DNA from: Malachius bipustulatus
Lineage: Eukaryota; Arthropoda; Insecta; Coleoptera; Melyridae
DNA: 64,000 nt
Reading direction: 5' to 3'
Assembly: GCA_910589415.1 (NCBI GenBank)
Contig: OU342630.1
Location: forward strand, 77,682,186-77,746,185
The stretch's first letter is position 1, and every line of letters begins with the position of its first letter. The notes under the pieces are model-generated. The model worked only from the letters and a program-made list of their open reading frames with translations. It did no database searches and had not been told where the DNA came from. Below, one piece after another: positions 1 through 10,843 of the stretch. The translations under genes and the position numbers were made by a program.

Positions 1-130
1 AATAAACAAAAAATTTCCTATAAACGTGTGTCTGGAAATACACCCTTTTGAGATACAGGCTGTCAAAATAAGATTATTTTTCCAGTTTTTTGAAGATATC
101 TCGCTTGAAGCCAGCGCTTGAATCATCACT
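1..130. repeat. Fragment of a dispersed foldback repeat
   Basis: The stretch with TGTCAAAATAAGATT followed by CCAGTTTTTTGAAGATATCTC closely matches positions 29485-29560 and 62085-62110. It is an edge-truncated arm of the foldback family described below. Confidence 0.5.
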
Positions 131-2058
131 GAATGAATGCTTTACCTCCACAGATCGAAATGTGAAATATTCATCTTTTTGAGTTCGTTTAAGTCATTAA
201 TAAGTCCCATTTATCATCCCATTTTTACTATAACAGAGCTCAACATGATACCTACTGGAAATGTATATATATAAAAACTTTAATTAAAGTTGTGCTGCCT
301 GTGTATCACAGGTTGCTAAAAACACAGCATAACAATCAATACAACAATAGTAGAAAAGTAATTAACGAGTAACAATAAATTAAGTAAAGAAAATAAAGTA
401 ACATTAAGTATAAATATGTGTATGAATAATATGTAAAGTATCTAAGTAAATGGATTCTGCTATGTGACCAAGTAAATTTTTGTCAAATTTGAAGTCTTCG
501 AAAAATTTAATAACACTGGAATTAATTGTGCCACGAGATCCAAACCATAAACCTCGAACACTCCATTCTCTTTCGCCGTAAAGATCTAAATATTTTTCTT
601 GAAAATAAGGTATACATTTGCTGTAGATATTTTCTTTTTCTTGTTGAAGAGAAAATTGTTTAAAAGTAGGAAAATAAAAAACTGTTTTACAATAACTACA
701 AAATGTTTTATTATTTTTTTATTGTAATAGAATATATACATTTAAACTTTTAGATTTTGAACACATTTATTTAATTCTGCAATTTAATGTGAAGCTTAAT
801 AATTATTATTATACTGTATTTAGTGTATTCCAAATTTATTCGGACCGCGGTTGTTCATGAAAAATTAGCTGATTCCCCCGGTATAAAGTTGTAGTTTTTG
901 TCAATAAACTGAAAATAAATTTTGACAGTGGATGTCTTCTTTTAACTTTCTTTTGGCCGATTTAATCTTTAGAAGTTGTCAAGTTTCCATAATTATCATG
1001 ATACACGAAAATGCCAGAAATATTGACCAAAGAAACAGAAATTGGTTTAGAAAATACATTCTTTGCTTGAATATAGCTATAATGCTGTAGAATATCTGCC
1101 TGCAACAGTAATTTCACAGCTTTTGGAGACATTTATTGGGGTAATCCATGAGATAATTATTATTATTGTATGGGAATTCTTTGAAAGTATAAATTGAATG
1201 TGTCCCAATTCGAAAAAAACCCACTTTATAGATAAGTATAGGTACTCACCTATGTAATGTTCACAGAAATAAATTATAATTGAATGGATTATGGTAAAGT
1301 TCAGGTGTGTTCATTATAATGTAATGGTCGGTACTACGATATTAGATGTACCGTGTTCAAAACAAATACTAAAGACGAGAAAGGAAGAGACTTACAGAAA
1401 AATATATGATTATTTAGAGATATGAATTAGTTTCATGATATTTGGAAATATTGCTCTAATCTGAGTTTACTTACATTATGACATTATCACAAACACTCAT
1501 AATCTATAACTTTTACACTTGTCAGTTGCTGTCAAGTGTATGATAGTTGATCAAGTTGATCATTTTCATAATCCATAGCCAACTTGATCCAGATAGAGTT
1601 GGAATAGACTATAGGTTAAAAATTTAAAGAGTTGTATTTTTATAAAAATATGAATTAATTTTATATTTGTAACTTATTTTTATACACTCATAGTAAGATA
1701 TTCATGCAAGCTTTCCATGAATTTATTTAATCACAAATTGGAACAGCACTCTTATTTGAACATTGAACATGGATGAATAATATGCGCTGTCAAACATCTG
1801 TCAAGCTGGTAGCTTGTGCAAACTTTGAACAGCAATTTTTATATTTTTAATTGGTCGCCTTTTTTGACCCTGACAAAAATTATGTGTTCTTGGTGTGATA
1901 TGGCAGACTGAGGAGCTGAAATTACAGTGAAACGTCAATGTCTCTGTTGTCACCAGCACCAGACCGGTCTCCAGATGACCATCTGAAGTTGTTCATAGAA
2001 ATTTATTGTTGTTCAATAAATTTGCTATCATTCTTTTATATTAATTAAGTTGATTAAT
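131..2058. other. Non-genic stretch, nothing recognised
   Basis: AT-rich DNA with stops in all frames. I see no exon, tRNA or clear element. Confidence 0.5.
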
Positions 2059-2204
2059 GCCCGTATTCACAAACGATAATTACCAAATAATTACGTAATC
2101 AATTATACCCATCTCATTCTAATGCAAATAAACTGCATATCTCCATCTCACTCATTTAAATAATTACGTAATTATTTAGGAAATTATCGTTTGTGAATAC
2201 GGGC
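2059..2204. mobile_element. MITE with GCCCGTATTC ends
   Basis: A 146-bp segment starts GCCCGTATTCACAAACG and ends with the reverse complement of the same sequence; 23 bp match perfectly and imperfect pairing continues to about 40 bp. It has no coding capacity. The termini share GCCCGTATTCA with the MITEs at 4629 and 17899, although the interiors differ. Confidence 0.75.
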
Positions 2205-3109
2205 ATAAGAATATAATAATATACCATTTTTTTACAAAGCTAGATAGTATGAAATTATGCACGTTTCTTCAATTAAAAATTAAATTTTTAGGCTACAGTT
2301 CTGTAGAATTGGGCGACTTGAGGCTATCTTCTTCAGATCGTTGGTCAATATCAAGGTATTGTGACCAATTAAACCATTTGAGGTAATTTTTTCGGCATTA
2401 CTTATTCCACTTTTATCCACTCAATTTTTTTGAAATGCAAATCTGCACAAAAGTATGCTCTTATCAAAATGTCAAATGATGAATTAGGTAATTAATTGAA
2501 TTGACATTTCAACTAAGAGAAATGCTGCCAACACGATAGCTCATTTGTAAAATCATGTTAAGCCTAAATCATAGAACATTTCAAATTGTGGGATTGAAAT
2601 TAAAAGCAAAGTAACAAACCGATTATACAAATACGTGAGATTATGATGCATGATGCAACTTCATACTAACTAGCTTTGAAAAAGGAACTTTTTTTATTTC
2701 CACCATAGGAAGTGGGAAAATCTAAAAATCTAATGCAAAAAAATTTGCTAAAGGAATGAGTATGTGGGTAGCTTTATGGCATACATTATTAGAACCCAGA
2801 AACTTGTGGTATGAGCTCATTCTATTCAGCTAAAATGACTTGAATTTCATACAACATTGGCAAGCCAGCACAGAAAAGAATGTCTCAAGCAAGACATATT
2901 AAAATATTCATCAGGAAAAAAACAATGTATACATAATACAAACATAATATAATAAAAATATTTACTCTCCCAAGAGATAAGCTTGTACTCCAATAGAGAC
3001 ATGACTTCTTTGAAACTTTGACCTTCACTGTCACTGCAAGTTTTTGTAAATACACCAAGTGTTATAATTATAGGTGCTTTTTTTGATAAGAAATTCACAG
3101 TATTACATT
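2205..3109. other. Non-genic stretch downstream of LAMTOR3
   Basis: No exon or element is supported. The stretch lies 3' of the minus-strand LAMTOR3 gene. Confidence 0.4.
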
Positions 3110-3125
3110 TTTATTGTTCTTAAAA

Positions 3126-3500
3126 TTATGGCTCCACGACAGCTAACGACATATTAGAAATGATCGGTTCTATTTGGGTCTCTAGAGCCAATATGTGTCC
3201 CGTGCTACAATTATCGCTCGCGATAAATGTAACAATCACTGGCATTTTATTCATTTGTACTACCTGATACTGAGAATAGGTGCAAATGATGGTTCCAGTA
3301 GGTCCTAGTCCCAGCTTACTGCCTTGGTCCACGGCCAGACCGAACGTTGATATGAAATTCGGTCGAGTAGCTGGTTCAGGGGCTTTTTCGGTGCACACTT
3401 TTAAAAGCGGGACTCCGTCACGATCAGTGATGAGGATGCAGTACAAACCTGCAACTTTCGCCAGCAAGTCTTGCAGGTACTTTTTCGCTTCTTCAGTCAT
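3126..3500 (-). CDS. LAMTOR3: Ragulator complex protein LAMTOR3 (MP1)
   Basis: A 124-residue roadblock-fold protein, the same length as human LAMTOR3. In the family it pairs with LAMTOR2 in the pentameric Ragulator on late endosomes and lysosomes, anchors Rag GTPases for mTORC1 activation and scaffolds MEK1-ERK. Conserved blocks are visible: ITDRDGVPLLKV (about residues 24-35), a PNFISTFGLAVDQGSKLGLG stretch, YQVVQMN and FIAS. I start at the ATG at 3500 because the open frame further upstream has no ATG, and a splice acceptor (TTTTGCTAG) sits 14 bases before it. The 5' UTR is therefore probably split. An AATAAA signal on the minus strand (3110-3115) follows the stop by 10 bases. The coding part is one intact exon. 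Confidence 0.95.
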   Translation of the reverse strand: MTEEAKKYLQDLLAKVAGLYCILITDRDGVPLLKVCTEKAPEPATRPNFISTFGLAVDQGSKLGLGPTGTIICTYSQYQVVQMNKMPVIVTFIASDNCSTGHILALETQIEPIISNMSLAVVEP

Positions 3501-4628
3501 TGTTCTTCTAACTTCTAGCAAAATTCAAAGACTTGAGAAGAGTACCTTGTAGGTGTTCAAATCTGGATTTCAACTTGGCGTTTATACGAAATCTTTTGAA
3601 ACAAATAATTAGCTGAGAAGCGATGACGGGTAAAAAGTGTCCTGTTATTACAACTCTACTGTTGCTTGAATGATTAACAGTTTGGTAAAATTAAAAAAAT
3701 ATTATTTGATATTACAATACATTATGAATGAAATTAAATAAACATAAACATAATAATCAGCAGATGATTTGCTTTTGCAAACAGCTGACGCTGACTGACT
3801 TATTACTGTCAATGTCACGTTGTCACGTATCAAAAATTACGCGCGATTGCGCATTGTAAATATTTTACCCGTAGAGTAAAAAACTTATTCGTATAAAAGG
3901 AAAGGAGTTTTAGATTTAGAGGAGAAACTGATTGTCATATAATAGAGTTTTGGACTTTTGAGTCATAGCATCATGTCAAATATTATTATTGTCAACTGTA
4001 AAATTTTATATAAATTAGCTTAACAATTCTGCAAAAGCAACATGGAAATGATTAACCTTAAAACGATCGAATAATCGATCAACAATGAAATTTGAATTAA
4101 ATGTTCTAATTTTCAAATTTAAATATTAGTAAAGCAAAGCAATTCGCATCGCGCCCATTAATTTTCCCCTTCACTTCATAAAGGCAATCATCTCACTCAT
4201 GCGTAATGAAACATATTTTTGATTTCTCAAATATCGCGGTTTGCTGCTAGAATTTTAACGAAGGAATAAGATCGAGAGAATGCAAATGATTAAATTTATC
4301 GACTTCTAATTGTGTTTAATTACTCCTTTTAAAAGGCATTTTCGGTTTTGTCCAATGTGTTAAATAACGTCCAATACCTACCTTAATGTTTTATTCGAAG
4401 AATTGTCTCATAAAATACCATTCCAGCTGAGATTTTTAGCGGGTTATTTTGATGGCTGCTTTCTCTCGAGCTTCGCTCTCTGGATTTTTTCAATAGTTTT
4501 CGATAAATTGATGACGCAAAAGTATTCGAGAAATTAGAAATTATGCATAAAAATCAAATATGTACCTGAAAATATAGGTAGGCATCCTTCATCCTATCAG
4601 GTAGATGAAATTTTTATATGTCATAAGG
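3501..4628. other. LAMTOR3 upstream region
   Basis: Holds the presumed LAMTOR3 promoter and 5' UTR exon (not delimited) and otherwise unremarkable AT-rich DNA. Confidence 0.4.
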
Positions 4629-4791
4629 GCCCGTATTCATCAATAAATATAACCCCTGGGGTTATATTTTGGAACATGTCATTGGTTTAAACTCCGTAGC
4701 GTTCGTAGGCTTTGACAATTAGACCAATCAGCTGTCAGAAAATTCAAAATATAACCCCAGAGTTATATTTTGAAGTTTGAAGAATACGGGC
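4629..4791. mobile_element. MITE B, copy 1
   Basis: A 163-bp element beginning GCCCGTATTCATC and ending GAATACGGGC. Inside are inverted blocks AACCCCTGGGGTTATA and TATAACCCCAGAGTT. It is nearly identical along its length to 17899-18061 and partly to 52675-52798 in inverse orientation. Confidence 0.85.
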
Positions 4792-4888
4792 AAAGGCGAT
4801 GAAATTGATAGATTTTTCATTATATTGTAACAATTTGATCCACAAATTGCGGATACCCCATGAAGAGTTAAGATAGTGGCATAATATA

Positions 4889-5785
4889 TACAGTGTGACC
4901 CATTTGTTCTTGAAACGCCCTGTAGAATCTTATTAATTTATGGTGAGATTTTGAAAAAAATTCTTTTAAACCATAGAGCTTGATACTATATGGTTTATCT
5001 TATATATTATATAATTTTTGGGAGCAAAAAGCAGCGTCTCATTCCTACAATACCCAGGGCCTACTTTTAAGTAGTCCAGGGTTTACTTGTAAAATCTGAA
5101 AAATTCATATTAGCGATTTTTTTAGAAAAAAACTGGGCACGCCACGGGATTCACCAGCCCTCAAAACGGTACTGTACCAAATTTTATTGGAAATGTCAGA
5201 GTGAAAAGGATCTTATAGTTATTTTAAAAATTCATAATAATACTCCGAATTTTCATAAATTAATTTGAAAAAGGTCAAAAGCTATCATAAGTAAAAATTA
5301 AAATTAAAAAAAAGTAAAAAAAAGTAAAAAAAAAAAAATAAAAAATAAATAAATAAATAAAAAATTATAATTAAAAAATTAAAGTACCTACATTATCACC
5401 AACTAGACGTACAATTTCTATTTTGTCTCTCTTGACCTTTTCGAATAAATTAATGAAAATTCGGAGTTCTATTATGAATTTCTAAAATAACTGCAAGATC
5501 CTTATTACTCTGACATTTCCAATAAAATTTAGTACAGTACCGCCGTTTTGAGGGCTGGTGAATCCAGTAGCGTGCACAGTTTTTTTCTAAAAAAATCGCT
5601 AATATGAATTTTTGAGATTTTACAAGTAAACACGATCTAGTAGGCATTGGATATTGTAGGAATGAGACGCTTTTTGCTCCCAAAATATAGTTTATTAAGC
5701 TCTATGGTTTAAAAGAAATTTCTTTAAAATCGCACCATAAATTAGATTCTACAGGGTGTTTCAAGAACAAATGGGTCACACTGTA
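4889..5785. repeat. Long foldback element F1
   Basis: Two arms of about 380 bp (4889-5275 and 5437-5785) are near-perfect inverted copies. They start TACAGTGTGACCCATTTG and end with its reverse complement. An A-rich spacer (about 5290-5395, with AAAT repeats) separates them. Small open frames in the arms are by-products. Confidence 0.85.
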
Positions 5786-5922
5786 TGTATGTAAGCCGTT
5801 TTCAGATGATGTCTCGAGCCTTTTCAATGTAAGTTGCGTTGAGAATGGAAAATCGCAATTTATTGATAATGAATAAAACACTAATGTTTTATAAAATTCT
5901 ACTGTATATTGATGGATGATAG

Positions 5923-5973
5923 AAACGTTACACGTGTTTCGCTACTTTTCATGTATAGCATCTTTCAGACGTA
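5923..5973 (-). ncRNA. Hammerhead ribozyme-like motif, copy B
   Basis: Read on the minus strand: ACGT (stem I), CTGAAAGA (a CUGANGA core with one extra A), a stem II with loop ATGAAAA, then GAAA, a palindromic CACGTG stem III, UA cleavage position, and ACGT closing stem I. Stem I pairs over 4 bp. The inserted A and a TA insertion in stem II suggest decay. Confidence 0.45.
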
Positions 5974-6480
5974 AATAAAATTATTGATACAGTAACATAG
6001 CAACAGTATTACCTAAGTGATCATAAAACAAGTAACTAGATTTAAATGATAAGAGAACTAACTAGATCATAATGTAATTTCTTCAGAATCTTCTTAGTTG
6101 TTGATATCAAGAAGAAAATCAAGTAGTGGAGAACGATATATGTGTCTAGCTGTTCATTTATTACTGTGTATTGTTGATTATGTAAATGTCTGTGGATCAC
6201 TTAGAGATTCAAGAAAATTTAATTTAAAATAATGATATCACAATGATGAAGTAATTCAATTTTGTTGTTTGCTGTTGGAGTGTGGTTGTTTTCTATTAAG
6301 TGTTTTGCAAAATTTGATCTTTCTGGATGTTTGAGTCTGTAAGAGCAGTTTAGGTGTTCGTTGTATATCTAATTTCTAGATTTCTACAAGTCTGCCCTAT
6401 ATGTATAAACTGAATTACAATCATTGTAATTCAGGTCATACACGTGTTTCGCTACTTTTCATGTAGCATCTTCAGACGTA
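5924..6480 (-). mobile_element. Penelope-like retroelement, 3' fragment
   Basis: On the minus strand, about 6414 down to 6225 translates, with one frame change, to a GIY-YIG-like endonuclease tail: HIGQTCRNLEIRY then EHLNCSYRLKHPERSNFAKH and ENNHTP. That pattern is typical of the C terminus of Penelope-like elements. The fragment is flanked by two direct copies of a roughly 45-bp terminal sequence (5924-5973 and 6437-6480), as expected of their pseudo-LTRs. The reverse transcriptase is absent, so this is a 5'-truncated relic. Confidence 0.6.
6437..6480 (-). ncRNA. Hammerhead ribozyme-like motif, copy A
   Basis: On the minus strand the core box CTGAAGA (6469-6475) is followed by a GCTAC/GTAGC stem II closed by a 7-nt loop, GAAA (6447-6450), the CACGTG stem III palindrome and a UA cleavage dinucleotide. 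The catalytic boxes fit CUGANGA and GAAA. Stem I does not pair in this copy. Confidence 0.5.
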
Positions 6481-6499
6481 AATAAAATTATTAAGTCAG

Positions 6500-7560
6500 C
6501 GTTATTCAAGAAATACAAAACTTTTAACACCTGATGCATCTTATTTCAACAAATGTCAAAATAAGTATTATGTGACAATAAATAATAATTGGGAAACAAG
6601 AAGAAGGCAATGCCAGAATGAGTTTACGATTTTACAACCCAAAATTTTCATTTTACAGTTTTACAGATCCAATCTAAGACATGAAATTTTTTTCCAAGGC
6701 CTACCTAAATTACGTTTTCATTTGCTCACACGATAGTTCACTGATAATCGTTTTCTTTTCGTACGAACAACCGGCCCTGGTTTCAAAATATCTGTTTTTC
6801 GTCGCATTTCACCTTCAAAAAACCGGTCCGGTTCATTCTCATTGTAGTCCTTCCGGATATCTTGTATTCTATGAGTAAAGCAGTTAGTGCTGCTGTGCTG
6901 TCACGTCACATCCTCACGTCAGACGTCACATGCAGCGTAAAAAAAAAGAAGAGAGAAAATAGTTTAGAAGACAAGGAAATAAAAGAGCCTCAACTGCCGG
7001 AGACTTCCCTCCCCGCCCGGAACTGCCCAAACTCTAACGGTGTAGACGCCATCTTGGGATATTTGTATAGGTGTCATTTAGGTGTATAATCGGAAAGAAA
7101 TCCAGGTATTTTATTTGAATTAATTTTTAATTTTAAACTATTTGCTGACTTATTATGTTGCGAGTTATTTTATAACTGAATATTATATTATGTACTAGGT
7201 GGTATTGAGTATGTAAAGTCAATATTTTACTAGCATTTTGCCTTAGCAAAATGTCACTTTGTCATCGATTACCTAACATCTCTCATTCGAATAATTATTA
7301 TTCGCCCATGCTTTAAAATATAAAAATGTCTGAATATTTGTACAGTTTTTACAAGAGGGTTTGATCTTGCCCGATATTTTATTTATCGGATATTCGTAAT
7401 TATCACCATGTATTTTTGATGTGTAGGTAGGGGTACCTATGATTATGTATGTGTATGACTTCTGCAGTTTTGAAGAATTAACATAAATAATTGCATTTAA
7501 CTATACCTACAAGTTCTCTTGTAGGTCACAGCACAGCCCATCGTAGCTGGGTCATTCCAA
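6500..7560. other. Intergenic region and probable TRIR 5' UTR
   Basis: Around 7040-7105 a GC-richer stretch ends in a donor-like CCAG|GTATTT, and an acceptor-like TTCTCTTGTAG lies at about 7525. Together they suggest a non-coding first exon and an intron of about 420 bp for the gene at 7562. Confidence 0.35.
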
Positions 7561-7561
7561 G

Positions 7562-8542
7562 ATGAATCCGGCTGCTTCTAGCACCTGGGACGTTCCACCA
7601 CCTCCAGGGACAGAGTTTCATCCGCCTCTTTATGATGGTGATGATGTCGATGACGAATTTCCAGTTCCAAACGAGAACGCTTTCAAAAGCAAAGAAAGGG
7701 GTAAAGAAAGAAGTGGTGGTAGTGCTAGTGCATCGCACGAGCATGACCTACCAGCACCAAATAATAAGATGAGAACAGATCGAGACAAATCTGACCTCAG
7801 ACCTATTGATCGTATTGATCCTTACTTGAAAAATCCCGAATACGTTAAATACGAAAGGCATAGACGCAAGTCCAGGTCTCCGAGCATCGACGAACGCCAT
7901 CGCAGAAGAAGATACTCGAGAAGTAGGTCTCGCGATCGACACAAACGCTCCAGTTCTAGGTCCAGACGCAGGCGCAAAGGCAGCTCTTCCAGAAGTAGAA
8001 GCCGTTCTCACAGCGGAAATCGGAGTCACAGAAGACACCGCCGGCGACATTCTTCAAGATCCCTCACTCGGTCGAGGTCGCGGTCTAAAAGTCAGTCTCG
8101 AAGCCACCGGTCTCACAGACACAGGTCCGATAGGGACAGACACGGGCATTCAAAGCGAAAGTCCTCTGAGAAAGAGACCAAATCAATCGCTGACAATTTG
8201 AACGAAGTCGACATGGAAGAGGAGGATGCCGAAACGAAAAACGAGAATGCATTTAAAAATGACGGTTCATTTTTGGAAATGTTCAAAAAATTGCAAGAAG
8301 AAAAGCAAGCGAAAGAGGCCGCCGAGAAAGCCGCGGCCGAGGCCAAGAAATCCCTCCCCATATTCGGTAAACGTAGGGGTGGTAAAGTGTTGAAAACCGG
8401 CATAGTCGAGAAAACGAGAACTGAGAGCGAAGAGGAACAAGCGGCCGCTCAGGATGCTTGGTCTGTTTATATGAAAGAAGTCAGGCGTTATAAAGAGGCC
8501 TGCTGTGACGATGATTCCAAAACGAGACCTCTCGTAAAATAA
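7562..8542 (+). CDS. TRIR: TRIR-like protein with N-terminal RS domain
   Basis: A 326-residue single-exon protein. The last third matches telomerase RNA component interacting RNase (TRIR, C19orf43): NDGSFLEMFKKLQEE (about 233-247), a GKRRGGKVLKTGIVEK block (about 273-288) and a DAWSVYMKEVRRYK to DDDSKTRPLVK tail. In the human protein this region is the conserved part, reported to trim telomerase RNA 3' ends. Here it follows about 130 residues dominated by RS/SR and RH repeats (about 100-205), a feature of nuclear-speckle splicing factors, and an acidic, proline-containing N terminus. The human protein is about half as long. The RS tract suggests SRPK-type phosphorylation and nuclear localisation (inference). 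The start is the first ATG, AAGATGAAT, after a likely 5' UTR acceptor. Confidence 0.85.
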   Translation: MNPAASSTWDVPPPPGTEFHPPLYDGDDVDDEFPVPNENAFKSKERGKERSGGSASASHEHDLPAPNNKMRTDRDKSDLRPIDRIDPYLKNPEYVKYERHRRKSRSPSIDERHRRRRYSRSRSRDRHKRSSSRSRRRRKGSSSRSRSRSHSGNRSHRRHRRRHSSRSLTRSRSRSKSQSRSHRSHRHRSDRDRHGHSKRKSSEKETKSIADNLNEVDMEEEDAETKNENAFKNDGSFLEMFKKLQEEKQAKEAAEKAAAEAKKSLPIFGKRRGGKVLKTGIVEKTRTESEEEQAAAQDAWSVYMKEVRRYKEACCDDDSKTRPLVK

Positions 8543-8908
8543 CATACGTACGTTTACGATATTTTAGGATATAAATTATTAGTGTAAGGCAAATTATTCT
8601 TTACTCATTAACGTTTCGTTGTCTTACAAACTTCGTTGTAACTGGACGTCAAGATTTCCGTTACTCCTTCATAGGTAATTATTGTTGAAATTTAATTAAA
8701 TGTTTCTTGAATTAAAATGTTAAAACTGAGAATCCGATTGCATAGGCTTATAAATTATGACGAATGTATCTGTTTCTTGTTGATTTTAGTTATTTAGTTT
8801 GAACTTATCTGTAGGCACTCCACATTTGTTCTTATTTCTCAGAGGTGATTTTCATTTGAATATAAATCAATTTACTTTAGTACATAAATACTTTACTGTC
8901 ACATAGGT

Positions 8909-8972
8909 ATCAAAAGTAGGGCTGTTCTTGTCACATAGGTATCAAAAGTAGGGCTGTTCTTTTTATAAAATT
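8909..8972. repeat. 32-bp tandem duplication at a transposon end
   Basis: ATCAAAAGTAGGGCTGTTCT occurs twice, 32 bp apart (8909 and 8941), duplicating the target sequence and left end of the following element. Confidence 0.8.
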
Positions 8973-9624
8973 TTGCTAACCACTAACCAGTTAACCGACA
9001 CTGTTAACAGACAATTAACGTCATTGCTATATCCACATCTACCGTGGAGTTGATTCGGGCCCTAAATCCATGGCCGTTTCATTTTCTTGCAATTCCAGGT
9101 GAGAGAGAGACCTAACAATGGCCAATGATCTCACCTGTCAGGTTCAAATCAGTTTCTTCACGTGAAGGAAATCAAATTTTTTATTTCAAAATCACTATCA
9201 TTCAACACCTGAATTTACCAGTCCATGAAAACTTGTAATGAGTACGTAGCCAGAGATTTAAGTGGGTGAATTAGCTCCATCGTAAATATGAAGATGGTAA
9301 CCAATTTGCTTTTTTCCATTTCCACTTGTGTGATATATTTTAGTCATCTCTTGAAGTGTTGCCCAGTGTTGAACTAGTTGTTAGCCCAAGTGGGAAGTAA
9401 CATTTATTGTTTATTTTTATAAATTTCAAATTTCGTGCCATACAAGGGCATAAGGAGGGGATTTGATTAATTTAATTCTCTCACAGACTACTTGGTATTT
9501 CTCTTAATTCTCTTTTTTATTGATTAAAAAAATGGAAAATAGATTTAGCAGACAACCTGTAGTCAAAGATTCTAACCAGTTATAGTGATTACAAACAGTT
9601 AATCGGTTAACCATCACAGCCCTT
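8949..9624. mobile_element. hAT-like non-autonomous element
   Basis: Begins TAGGGCTGT and ends ACAGCCCTT, flanked by a perfect 8-bp target duplication ATCAAAAG (8941-8948 and 9625-9632). Subterminal AACCAGTTAACCGA and CAGTTAATCGGTTAAC are imperfect inverted copies. No transposase is left. Confidence 0.75.
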
Positions 9625-9819
9625 ATCAAAAGCCTTGCTCATATCAGAAATGAATAAAAAAATTGATTTAATTAATGAATTCTGGGAAGTTTTTAGTTTT
9701 TCGTCAAAAATTCATTCACAATCCTGATTGTATTTTTATTCCATTTAAATTGTTATATTACTGAAGTTGGCACAGTATTACTTACAAGCCACTTTTATAC
9801 ATGCAGATTTTTAGTTCAT

Positions 9820-10430
9820 CTGGAAGGGGTATCCAATGATACTAAACTTGACCAACCTACTCCAACTCCCCAGTGATGGAGGCAGCAACTTTGCAATCTT
9901 AAATGAGAACCCACTTTTCTATTGCAGATCTAACAGGTGAAACCATGTAAGAAATTGGCCGCATTCCCCCTCTATTCTGGTGTAGCTGGGAGGGGGGAGG
10001 CTAAATGTGGAATTTTGGTTAAGAACCCTTTTTTTATTACAGATTCGGATTTTATGTGTAAAAATATGTAGAATTTTTCTCGATTCATTTTTTTTTGGTT
10101 CAATTTCAGTATAAAGATGAATCGAAAAAAAAATTAGATAATTTTGTCGATACAGCGCCATCTATAATGAAACCAAAAAAATATTCCAGTCAAATTCTTC
10201 GTATTTTTGGTCGAAAAAGCCGAATCTACAATAAAAAATTAGAGTTCCGTCACCAAAATTTCAAATTTAACCCCCGCCTGCATGGAGGGGGGGAGCAATT
10301 TCCTATAAGTTTTCACCCAAAAAATCCGCATCTGCAATAATAAACGTGGGTTCTCATTTAAGATTTCAAAGTTTCTGCCCCCACCCCTAGAGTTGATCGA
10401 GTTTGGTATCATTGGATGTTCCACTTCCAG
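9820..10430. repeat. Foldback element F2
   Basis: The left arm (TGGAAGGGGTATCCAATGAT, 9821 on) and right arm (ATCATTGGATGTTCCACTTC) are inverted copies over about 280 bp each. Both carry GGGGGG tracts and TTCTCATTTAAGAT. Confidence 0.75.
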
Positions 10431-10524
10431 GTGAAAACTTTTTTGATCCGATGCTTGGTTTTTGATATATTTGATTTGAATGTATTCAGATAAAATGAGC
10501 ACCCTGTATAGTTGGAATATGTGG

Positions 10525-10843
10525 CTAACAGAACTGAAGCCCTTGGTGAAAAAGGGTTCAAGCCACATAAATAATGGTACAAGCCATATTAAATTTCGTG
10601 GTAACTTATTTCCAATAATGGCATTACAATAATCACATAACCTTATTCCAGCCAACAATTATTTCAAAATAAGGTTATAAGCCACCAAGATGGCTTATAT
10701 TAATGGCAAGCCACAATTATTGGCAAAAAAACTTGCAATTTTTATTCGATTTGAAAGTTTTGAAACAATTCCCAAACTCAACTTTCTCAAAACTTGTTTG
10801 ATGTGGCTTATATTCTTTTTTTCCCAAGGGTTTCAATTAACAG
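10525..10843. mobile_element. MITE with AAGCCACAT inverted repeats
   Basis: About 45-bp imperfect terminal inverted repeats (CTAACAGAACTGAAGCCC against CTGTTAATTGAAACCC, both ending in AAGCCACAT). Non-coding. Confidence 0.5.

Noticed and set aside
7748..8050. Antisense open frames across the TRIR gene
   Set aside because: They mirror the RS codon bias on the opposite strand and show no domain.
9110..9170. tRNA-like B box (GGTTCAAATC) suggesting a SINE
   Set aside because: No A box at the right distance and no cloverleaf; it lies inside a hAT-like element.
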